NCBI GenBank assembly: GCA_001953115.1
Contig: LSSL01001698.1
Coordinates: 9,729 to 31,082, forward strand
Origin: Smittium mucronatum
Taxonomy: Eukaryota; Kickxellomycota; Harpellomycetes; Harpellales; Legeriomycetaceae
Reading direction: 5' to 3'
Length of the DNA: 21,354 nt
Below the pieces are notes generated by a model, which did not search any database, had not been told where the DNA came from, and worked only from the letters and a program-made list of their open reading frames with translations. The first letter of the stretch is position 1. Each line of letters starts with the position of its first letter. Shown in pieces: positions 9,700 to 18,620 of the stretch. Made by a program: the position numbers and the translations under genes.

Positions 9700-11090
9700 A
9701 TATATGATCGGTTTTTTTATTATTAAGAAAATTATAACAGCTACACATACATCATTCCACAAATATATTTTATTTGCAGCTGAGAAAATAATGACCTGAC
9801 TACAATTTTTCGTATTCCCTAAAGCTAATACTATTTCCTGGAATATTTTTATGTTTAATTAAATAAAAACTATCAGTTGATGGTTCTGATTTTGAAACCA
9901 GAAAATATCTTCTTTAGTTTTTTTTTTCTAAAAAAGTAAAAAATATTTTTTTGATTGCATTTATAGATCCCTCTTTTGTCATAATTTTTAGCATCTAGCT
10001 CAGGGTCTTTTTCTAAAGACAAAAAATGTACAAAAAATTTGAAAATTTCTATGAAATATATGACATCAACTCTAATAAAATTAGAATATGGTTTATTAAG
10101 GGTTATATTAAATCTTTCCAATCCGTTTTATGAAAAGTATCCATAAATATTCCCCCCCTCAAACCAATATATGTTAAAATTAATATGATTCTTGATGAAA
10201 TAATTAAAATAATGGTCTTTTTATATTCGATTGGACAATTTAAAAATTAAAATTCCTGAAAAATTTTGGAATTCTCTTTCAAATCTTTCCAGTTTTAGAA
10301 ATTTTATTTCAGAAAAAAATTCACTTTTCATCCTTGCCTCGATATATTTTCGATTTTTTTTCTTATGCGTTTCTACAAAAATGCTCCCAAAAATGCACAC
10401 AGATATTAGATTGTTAAACCCTTTCAGCATAATTTTTCATCGAAGGCGAATAATCCCCTATGATATTTTTTGGTATTGAAAATACACCAATTGATTTTCC
10501 TTACTTTTTAAAAGTTTCTAGAGCCCATAAATAGGTCTCAGAAGATTCATCAGATATAAAAGATATCTCAGTCTGAATAAAAATTAAATTATTTTGGTTT
10601 ATCCTCACCACTATTAAATATTTTCTAAAATATATTAACCTATATTGGAATATATATGTACCACTTTGTATAAATTCTTAAAAATCAAAAGGTACTTATA
10701 TTTCATCAATATTCCGATATTATCTATTTGAATGATTTGTTTGTTAATCTTCACTAAATTATTAATTTTTAATAAATAACACTAACCTGGTTCAACATAT
10801 AACTGCATATATACGTTTGGTAAAAATCTAAATTTGCTGAAGGTGTATTCTGATATATAATATTTAATATCATTGGTTTTGAGCTCTTTTTTTGTGTGTT
10901 TTTCTCCTAAAGTTTACTTATACATATTAATTTTTCTATTTTTAATTTTAAAATTCTTGGAAAAAAGATTCCACAATTTGTGAAGATCTAGACGCTCCAT
11001 TGGAATGTATTTTTGTCATTAAACCGCTCTATTTGGGCTCAGGTGGCAGCATATCACGTTTAAAATTGTTTTTATATGCATTGAAATTTT
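9700..11090 (-). pseudogene. MULE transposase relic
   Basis: On the minus strand one frame from about 10677 to 10366, broken by two stops, gives the MULE signature. VVRINQNNLIFIQTE and ISFISDESSETYLWALETF match the family strand and LISDE..E.Y.W..+.F helix. Then IIGDYSPSMKN carries the second catalytic Asp (10453-10455), and ICVHFWEHFCRNA matches the C-WH-RN block that follows. The third acidic residue is probably the Glu of LERFNITLN (10116-10118), about 111 codons after the second Asp, a normal MULE spacing. The first Asp most likely lies near 10684-10686, about 77 codons before the second, but that part is frameshifted. Upstream, KIHSNGASRSSQIVESFF (near 11000) resembles the segment after the N-terminal zinc-binding domain. 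A C-terminal SWIM zinc finger is not clear. Stops and frameshifts throughout mean it is inactive. It lies inside matching MULE terminal repeats. Confidence 0.8.
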
Positions 11091-11484
11091 TTTTTCTTAA
11101 CCATCTTCATACTGATATGTTTTATATAAAGCAGGAAAATCTAGATCATTTTTTTTAATTAAGTAAAATTCCCATAGATACTTATTTAATCTTCTTCTGG
11201 TTAATATTCCATATCTTGAAGCAGTACCACATTAATTATTTTTGAAAGAATTGCTATCAGAAAACCAATTTATCTTAATTTTATACTCAAAAAAGATTAA
11301 AGTTTTGAGATCATGTTTTATTAATATAATCCCATTTAAAATTGAACTTGTTTTATTTATCTTTAAGATAAAAATTCAAATCCAAACTTGATTTCTTTAA
11401 ATTTTTACAGTTATTTTAAAAAAATAACACGACCCACTTGAAAGCAAAAATGTGTAAAAATAAAAATCATAGTTTTTTTTTTCA

Positions 11485-11638
11485 ATCGTGAAATAAGCCA
11501 ATAAAAAAAACCGTATTTGATTTTTATTTACTTACATAATCAGTAAATGCGAAAAAAAATTACTATTTATTTGATTTTTGTTGGGTTGAAAATTTTGTAT
11601 CAACTAACTTAATTTTTTGCATAATTTCTTACTTTTTT
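11485..11638. repeat. Right terminal inverted repeat of the MULE
   Basis: Reverse-complement partner of 8646-8790. Its most conserved part is gttgaaaattttgtatcaac (11584-11603). Its inner part, tgaaataagccaataaaaa, matches the left tattggtttatt block. It lies upstream of the transposase start, so an ancestral promoter would have been here. Confidence 0.8.
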
Positions 11639-11639
11639 A

Positions 11640-14014
11640 TTTGTTTATATTTAGCCTAAAGATATTTATAAAGGATTTTCGATGATACGAAATAACTAAT
11701 ACTCCAATTAGAAGATTATTTATTTAAAGAAATTTTTATTAAGGTCAATATTTTAAGGTAAGAAAATTGTAGTAGTGATGAAAATGAAATAAAAAGGGTA
11801 TCTCAAAAAAGAGAATAAATATGCATTAGAGATCAAGTCTGCTGTTCCAATAAAGAAAAGTTGGTGGAATTTTAATGCCCAAGAAAGAATAATCTTTTTT
11901 TGAAAAATATATGATATAATAAATAAAGGATATTTTAATTACAAGACAAAAGACTATTGGATTTGAAATTTTGGAATGGTTGGTTCAAAATAATATATGA
12001 CGGTATAAATAGCAAATAGAAAGTCAAATGTATATTTTTAATTTATCCTTTTGAAATATTAGAAAAGGTAATGAGATTTGTTTAAAATATGCCAAAAGTG
12101 AATATATCTTGTAATTTTGGAATTTTAGAGTGGAAATAAATAAAATATAAATCTTGTTAACAAAAGCGAATTTTATTTGCTTTACAGACCTCCATTGATT
12201 GATGAAAAATATTTTTTGGTCATTGAGGTATCAATTTAATCAAAATAAAATATAAAAAATTGGTATTTTGAGGACTGGGGCGTTTAAATATGAAATATTA
12301 TATTAAAACTGTACTTTCTTATTAAATTTTTATTGTAATCATAGTTTGGAAAAATCTACATTTTTAATTTGAAATTTATTTGATAATCTGAAACTGTAAT
12401 TAGATAAGACGTATTATATCAAAATGGTGATATAAATATATTTAATTAGTATATGGGAGATATTCATCAAGATATTTTTTTTATTGTTTAAATCAAAGGC
12501 TAATATTAATTTATATCAACCCCAAAAGAAAAAAAATAGAAAAACATGCAAACTAAATGATTTTTCAACTTAAGTAAAATAATAAAATTCTGAGTGGAAT
12601 TTTAATTTTGAACTACCCTATAGCTTTATGCCTAATTTTGGACATTATTTTCTAATTAAGAAAGTGGAAATTTTTTAATAAAGTAACTTTTGCTTTCTAA
12701 TGTAATCATCTTTATTTTTAATTTATTGTTGAGAAGGTGATTATTAAATGAAATTTCGGCCTATTTTTTAACGGAATTTTTTTTTTTTCTTTAAAATAAT
12801 TTTACATTAATTATTTTTGTTTAGAACTTAGACACCATTCAAGAAAAATAATAAATTGTTATATTTTACGAAAAACTTTAAATAATTTGGAAACTTCTTT
12901 TACATTTTTAAATAAAAATTTTCATAATAATTTTTGAAAGAGTTGATTAGAATTAATTGGGGTAAATAAAGGATTTCGTCTTATTTAGGAAATTTCCCAG
13001 AGCTATATCTTATTCCCTGATACCAATAAAAATAACAGTTTATTATTAATTGCAACCAAGTGGTCGATTAATATGGTGTTTATTCTTAAATACGTAAAAA
13101 AAAACCCCTAAAACCTTTAGGATAAGACTTTGTGTTAAAATTTAAATACATAAAAAGCATCATTAAAAGTTTGCAATTAGGCTAACTTCCCTATTTATAA
13201 TTTTTTTTTAAAGTATATTATTCTTATTAATTGTTTTTATATTTATTTTAAAAAAAAATCAGGAAAAAAATTACTTTTTCAATGCTATGAAACCATATAA
13301 AAAAAGTATATATGATTTAAATAATTATATTAATATTATAGCCAGGAATAAAATTGTAATATAAAATATAATTTAAGTTTGAAAAAATAATCTAGTTTGC
13401 GAATTTTGATTCAAATTAAATCCAGTAAAAAAATATAACCGGAATTATATCTCCATTAAAGTTTGAAACTTAAATTCAGTTTAAGTATATAAGCAAAATA
13501 TGGCCTTCTTCCTTAATATATAATATATTAATTTAGAAAAAATCAGTAAAAAAATTTAATTCGATTTAAATATACCCCCTTTAAAGGCGAAATCTAAAGA
13601 TAAAATTATTTTCCAATGATTTTAAAAGGGTCTCGAAATTAATTTTTAAATATTTTAATATCTGCGTCGCTAATCTATTCAAGCAATTTATAGCCTAATT
13701 GAGTTCTAAATCTTGAACACATTTATATTATAAAGTCGCTAAATTTTTCTTTCTAACATCAAAAAATATATTATATTTTACTATATATTCCCATAATAAT
13801 TTTTAAATAATTTTTTTTATGAAAAAAGAACTAATTTTCTTGATTTTTTTTCGGATTAATATTTCAGTATTTTATTAATTTAAATTTATACAAAACACAA
13901 CTTGAATTAAAAATTGATTCTGATGAAATATTATGAAGCCGAGAAAAAAAAATTACGGATTTTTAAACTGGAATTTATATTAATAATTCATTTACTTTAA
14001 AATTTATAATAATT
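11640..14014. other. AT-rich spacer; one weak integrase-like patch
   Basis: Most of this stretch is below 20% GC and full of stops. Around 13020-13110 the plus strand reads NNSLLLIATKWSINMVFILK, which has the pattern of an integrase-core strand (YILVAID.WSR....). It stands alone without a supporting second motif, so I do not call a gene. No RNA gene or repeat array was recognised. Confidence 0.4.
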
Positions 14015-14150
14015 TAAAACATAAATATGAAGCATAAAAAATAATAAAATGGGCTTAATATGAGTTAGAAACGCTATATTGAGAAGTCTAACTCATTTTA
14101 TTTTAAATTTATTTTAAATTAACTCTAAATTTTTCGATATTTATGTTTTA
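14015..14150. mobile_element. 136-bp foldback, candidate MITE
   Basis: The ends are perfect 14-bp inverted repeats: taaaacataaatat at 14015-14028 and its complement at 14137-14150. Nested inside is a second perfect 10-bp pair, atgagttaga (14060-14069) and tctaactcat (14087-14096), around a 17-nt loop. The arms between are partly complementary but have diverged. Small size, no coding capacity and terminal symmetry fit a miniature inverted-repeat transposable element with possible TA target duplication, since both ends finish on TA. No second copy is visible in this window, so the family is unknown. The ends do not match the IS630 or MULE arms. Confidence 0.5.
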
Positions 14151-14819
14151 GTATGAAAAAATAATAATTACCAACTGAAGGAAGGAATATCCGTATAGTT
14201 TAAAACAATTCATAGCGGTATCTAATTATTTTTTATCATATTATTTTCCTTTATCGAAAAAAAATATCATTCCAATAGGATTACTAAAAATATGATTCGG
14301 AAAATTTTTATTACTATTCTGCGAGATAAATATTTATATTAAAATCTTTCCTGTTCTTTCACAAGTTTACACTGATAAAGTTTAAGAATAGCTAAAATTG
14401 AAAATTATTTTAAAACAGGTAATAATCTTTTAAATATATAAGAATATCTTATTTGTTTATTCGAAAATTAAAAGCTTAAATTTTTTCGGCGGATAAAACC
14501 CCCATCTCATGTAAAAATACTAAAATTTCAATAAAAGTATAAGTTTTACATAGAGGTTTATGTTTACCATATACTAATTGAATAGTTTCCATCAATGTAA
14601 GAATAATTATTTGTAAACTCATAATATTATTAGAGGAAATATATATGGTATTACTTAATGAGAGGCAGCTTCACGCATAATTTTTTTCCACCCATTGATT
14701 ATTCCGTTTTAGTCTCATAATAAGCCGAAATATTTACTTTTAGAACTCGGTCCAATTTAGCCTATTGTATCAGACCGATAATTTTTTTTCTTTATATCAA
14801 ATTACAGATAGTGGCTAAA
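14151..14819. other. Gene-free stretch upstream of the RNase H relic
   Basis: Part of a Ty3 reverse transcriptase would be expected just upstream of RNase H. A faint candidate, LKEGISV followed by FKTIHSGI near 14175-14220, resembles the segment after the catalytic core. It sits about 400 nt too far away and I see no YLDD motif. Minus-strand frames here are open for 40-60 codons but match nothing and probably shadow the plus-strand relic. Confidence 0.4.
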
Positions 14820-15190
14820 TAGCAGATATAGACTAAATGAAGCCAGGGTTTTGATGTTACTATAACTCTTGTACTAGAATGAATTTCCGTCGAGAATCTC
14901 AAAATGGATTTCATATTATGTAAAAATTAATTAAAATCTTAGATAAGCCCTAAAAATAATTTAGACATACTGATTGAAAATTGAACGAGAAATAAAAGCT
15001 ATATAAATTGCTATTAAATTCTTTCTATTGACAATAAATCGAGAATATCACGACTTCGAAATAATCTTTAGTATTTCCAACAGTATTCATCTAGCGTTAT
15101 TCTACGAACAGAACAGAATTAAAAAAGTTGATTTCCAGTTTAGCCTAGAGATATATGATTCCCTGAATATTAGAATAAAATTTTAGATAA
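14820..15190 (+). pseudogene. Ty3/gypsy RNase H domain relic
   Basis: RNase H degrades the RNA strand during retrotransposon reverse transcription and follows the reverse transcriptase in pol. The plus strand shows, in order: GFDVTITLVL (where F.VTTDAS is expected); ISYYVKIN (for ISYYSKKL); LKIEREIKAI then IAIKFFLLTINREY (for the .E+E..AI..A...F helix, Glu at 14983-14985); FEIIFSISNSI (for F.I.TDH.SL, the Asp lost to Ile); and FYEQNRIKKVDFQFSLEIYD with NIRIKF (for the +R..RW.L.L..+.F.I.+ end). The last 58 codons are open. Three earlier stops and frameshifts break the front. The order and spacing are those of Ty3/gypsy RNase H. No flanking LTR was found. Confidence 0.62.
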
Positions 15191-16499
15191 TTCAATAAGA
15201 AATTTCATCACATCAGAGATCATATAGACGACTCAAAAAAATTTTACTCTTGCTATTTTTAATTACTAATGATCCAAATAGCTCTGAACATAGTGTAAAC
15301 GGAAAATTAAAGGCGTTAGTTAAAATTTCTTGTTTAAAAACTACCACCCTCTGGAGTTTATTTTTTAGGATTTTAAAAGACAAATTCTATCTATTTATTT
15401 GAGTTCAAAAAATCCTATTATAAAATTAAAGCGAAAAAAAATCGATGTAAAGCTTAATTGCCCTATCTTTATCTTCACATGGGCATAGGTACAGAAATTA
15501 AATGTTTAAATTTTTTTTAGGTTATTAAAAAAATCTTAATTTTTCAGAAAGAATAAAATCAGAACTAGGTGAAAGAAAAATATAATCTTAAAGCTAACTT
15601 TACGCTATTAATAAGAGAAATTGAGTTATTTTTTCTTGTTTTGGATCTATTAAAATTATTAGGAGATTAAGAGAACAGAAGCTATAAAATAAAAGCCTTG
15701 AAATTTATTCGAAATTTTATTTTAATTAGGATTTATTATTTCTTCGAATCTCGGCCACATTGATCAATTTTTTAGTTTGCAATTATTATAGGATCTGTGA
15801 GTGGGCTCATCAATAACAAAAAAAGTCATCAATAAAGGGTTCTAAAAATCGGTCTTTCCCCAATTAAAATAATTTTCTTAGAGATACTAAGGTTATTTTT
15901 CGGTTGCTAAAAAGGCGTTATACTAATAATGCATTTTAAGATAATATTTTTATCTCAGAGAAGAAATGACTTTGTGAATATAAAACTCAAATTTTTTGCT
16001 TTAAATCTTATAAGGATTTTTTTCACGATTCATTCGAAGAGATTATTTACAAAGGTTCCTATTATATATATACTTTGAGTATAAAATAAACTAAAAAAAT
16101 ATTAGTGATGCCAAGAGAGAGAAATATAAGCCATTAAATTATGAGCATAACAATCTTAAAAGCTCCGCCATTTTATTTAAAATTGGTAAAACTACATCAT
16201 TACTTTATTTTCTGTATTATTTATTCTAATGTTATCGTTGGAGCTAAATAAATATACTCCATCTAACATATCTTTTGGAAATCCGGCTCAGCCCTTTCTT
16301 AATAGGTCCAAATTTTCTATATTTCTTTATTGAAAAACTGCATAAATGGGATGACCTGACTTTGTTTCAATAGATTCCTAAAAAAAATCTTTTTGGGTTT
16401 TATCGATTATTCCTGGAAGTTTTGGTAAGCGGCAGAGGGATATTCAAAGATATTTAGCTTGTAGAAATTTTAAATTTACAGAAATTCTTGGGAAATAAG
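15191..16499. other. No gene identified; possible downstream pol sequence
   Basis: GC is a little above background in parts, and short plus-strand stretches look coding-like: KALVKISCLKTTTLWSLFF near 15320, and YYRICEWAHQ then KKSSIKGSKNRS near 15785-15850, which could be the end of an integrase zinc-binding domain. Neither is strong enough to call. Another open stretch near 16240-16330 (TPSNISFGNPAQPF) matches nothing I recognise. Confidence 0.35.
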
Positions 16500-17255
16500 T
16501 GTTATTTTTAGCTCTCTAAAAAACTAAGAGTTAAAAGGAAAGTATGCCCTTATATTCTCAGAAAAAAAAAATCCCATTTTTCTTATGAAGAAAAACCTAA
16601 TAAAAATACACAAAAAATATGCTTTCATCAATAAAATTTATATCTAATAATTGCTCAAACACAAAATTATACTTTATACTTTATATTTTATATTTATCAT
16701 CATTAATTATTTCAGCGGTTGTCCCAAGTAGAAAATAAAAAAATATGAAGGAGATATGCCTCAAGACAATTTTAAGAAATTTAAATCCATATTTCTACCA
16801 CTCAATTAAGTTTTGTTTATGCCCCGTTTCAACAAGAGGCTGTTGGATTATCACTGATATTATTGATCATTATAACTTTTTCAAGAGTATGTGAAAATGA
16901 AATGAGACTTATTGGGATATTTCAACTTTTTCCCAAATTTTAAATTTATCTTGAAATTATTTTTTAATATAAGTAGAAATATATTAGCTATTAGCCTGCT
17001 AACTTATTTTGGAGATCTTTTGCATTTTTCCAGATATTTATAACTGTGGTTTCGGAATACAAAAAAATAAATTCTATTAGCCGGATGATTCTCAATTCAA
17101 AAACGGAAAGCGCCCAAAACTTTGGGAGGAAAATTACATATAAAATATTTTTTATTGGTAAATGTACAGGTAAATACTACAGAAAAAGACATTTTATGAT
17201 CGTCCCTGTTATTTATATAGAAAAAAAGTATTTTCATATAATTTTTAGCTTATAA
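16500..17255 (+). pseudogene. Second Merlin (IS1595-like) transposase relic
   Basis: The plus strand keeps the Merlin motifs in order at sensible spacing. RKVCPYILRKKK (near 16540) is where the N-terminal CP.C zinc ribbon belongs. MKEICLKTILRN (from 16745) fits the REIC helix. STRGCWIITDIIDHYNFFKS (near 16830-16890) fits the RG....GCW..G..D strand. Near 16986 the frame reads ISY, stop, PANLFW where SD.WPAY-like residues are expected, so the second Asp codon seems changed to TAT or lost. Then TVVSEYKKINSIS fits TVNHSE.FV and SKTESAQNF fits HT..IES.W, with Glu at 17106-17108. The final open frame 17046-17255 continues past it through GKCTGKYYRKRH. The first catalytic Asp is not recognisable. 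Several stops and frameshifts make it inactive. It differs from the copy near 6440 and lies on the other strand. Confidence 0.68.
16667..16697. repeat. Tandem 7-bp repeat (tttatac/tttatat), about 4 copies
   Basis: Four near-identical 7-bp units follow one another, changing from tttatac to tttatat half way. It is simple-sequence slippage inside the Merlin relic, and its insertion probably contributes to the frame breaks there. Confidence 0.7.
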
Positions 17256-17968
17256 TATTTTGAAAAAAACCTATTTATAAAATCAAAAGTATTTTTGGAA
17301 ATAAAAAAGTGGGAAGAAATAAAAAAAATTATGGTTTTCTCATAACATTTCACGATTAAATTTTATTTCGTTTTTTTAATTAAAAAAATCATCTTTAATA
17401 GTAAATTTATACAACCAAGTAGAGTATAAATTTTCTATTAACATATGTTATTATATAAATTAATAATGTAAAATGGATAACAGTGAAAATTGGAGAGTTT
17501 CAAAGATAAACTAAAAAAAGGTAAAGAAATCGGTGATTAAGATATTGTTATCATTTTATAAGATGAGCACAGAGTTAGAGGTAGATCAAAGTATAAAAAT
17601 AATTAATATATATATATTTATGTGAGATTCAAAGTACATCGGGTATCCTACATCAGATATCCATACTTCCAGATTATTTGCAAAAGTGCCAAAGAACAAA
17701 GGGTTTATTGAATATTTTATTTTACTAAAATTCCTATATATCAAAACCATCCCTAGCCTCATTGAATGGTTACAAAAAATATCTATTTTTAGAGTTCTAA
17801 AAAAATTGGATGAAAATATCTACAATTTCTCTTTAGTCCTGGAATAAAAATAATTTTAATCTTCAAGCTTCTAAAATAATTTTTACTTTCTAAAACTCTT
17901 TCTATAATAGATTTTATTGAAAATATTTTTTTGTTATTAAAAATTGCTTGGTTTCTAAAAAACGGATG

Positions 17969-17989
17969 TATATATATATATATATATAT
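17969..17989. repeat. (TA)n microsatellite
   Basis: Ten uninterrupted TA units follow ggatg and end at tcaaaag. It is a simple sequence repeat, likely variable in length. Confidence 0.9.
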
Positions 17990-18254
17990 CAAAAGATATA
18001 AAAACATTTAATTTATATTTCTATATACTTATTAATTATAAAAATGAATTAAAAGAGGAATAAGATGCAGATTAGCAGATCATGTCATAATGTATGTCAC
18101 TTAAACTAAATAAATACAAATATTCAAAGTATTTTATATAAGCATAAGTTTGATCATGATTTATTTTCATCACCTAAGAAAAAAGTATCTCTATCATTTT
18201 CAACATCGTTCTAAATAATCTTGGAATTTTTTTAAATATACTATTTTCAGATAC

Positions 18255-18280
18255 TTTAACCGGTTATATACACGGTTAAA
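18255..18280. repeat. 8-bp hairpin TTTAACCG / CGGTTAAA
   Basis: A perfect 8-bp stem with a 10-nt loop lies about 70 nt before the integrase relic. It may be a chance palindrome or a footprint of a small element; no function can be assigned. Confidence 0.45.
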
Positions 18281-18329
18281 TGGAGGTAAATTCCAATAAA
18301 TCAGACATTTATAATTGAATAACCATAGA

Positions 18330-18620
18330 TATATGTGTAAATCGACATCGGGGCCATGGATAAAGTTTAAAACCCCATTTTTAATATCATTCTGGACAAG
18401 CTACTAAATACTTGACTCCTAATATCATTTCTCAAAAATCGAAAAATGTAAAATCACTCATCTTTTCCCTAATTTTGGAGTAACTTAGGTTTTATCCTTT
18501 CTTAATGTAATATTTAATTAATGAATAAATACTAGCTACACTCGTTAAAATTAAAACTTAGTTAAATTTTATAAGTTTAATATAAATATAATGCCAAATA
18601 AATATGTACTATTTCATTAT
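18330..18620 (+). pseudogene. Ty3/gypsy integrase catalytic-core relic
   Basis: The integrase core inserts retrotransposon cDNA and carries a D-D-35-E triad. In one plus-strand frame, IDIGAMDKV (Asp at 18344-18346) fits D.IGP.DK, and NPIFNIILDKLLNT fits the K.YIL..ID.+++Y strand. About 50 codons on, after a frameshift, PNFGVT, stop, VLSFLN fits FGVP..+LSDNG, with the second Asp position changed to Phe (18498-18500). About 38 codons further, YNAK, stop, ICTIS fits YHPQTNG.IE, the catalytic Glu lost. Each match is weak, but three landmarks fall in the right order at about the right distances. It could be the 3' part of the pol gene whose RNase H lies at 14820-15190, or a separate copy. Confidence 0.48.

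Larger units (their letters stand above)
8646..11638 (-). mobile_element. Complete but dead Mutator-like element (MULE)
   Basis: Inverted arms at 8646-8790 and 11485-11638 enclose a MULE transposase relic read on the minus strand, giving about 3.0 kb. The central arm block ttgatacaaaattttcaacc on the left is matched exactly in opposite orientation on the right (around 11583-11603). Arms of about 150 bp are typical for MULEs. A target duplication of the usual 8-10 bp could not be recognised, because the outermost bases have drifted. Confidence 0.8.
17256..18329. other. AT-rich spacer, no gene seen
   Basis: The sequence between the Merlin relic and the integrase relic has no motif I can support. 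A 72-codon minus-strand frame (17789-18007) is opened by the TA microsatellite and is not counted. A small hairpin lies at 18255-18280. Confidence 0.5.

Noticed and set aside
10221..10479. Overlapping frames on both strands, 69 and 82 codons
   Set aside because: The minus-strand frame is a shifted piece of the MULE transposase and the plus-strand frame is its shadow; neither is a separate gene.
14480..14900. Series of open minus-strand stretches of 40-60 codons
   Set aside because: They match no family. The downstream part overlaps the plus-strand Ty3 RNase H relic, which has ordered motifs, so I treat them as shadows or chance.
17789..18007. 72-codon minus-strand frame
   Set aside because: It depends on the TA microsatellite (alternating Tyr and Ile) and has no supporting context.
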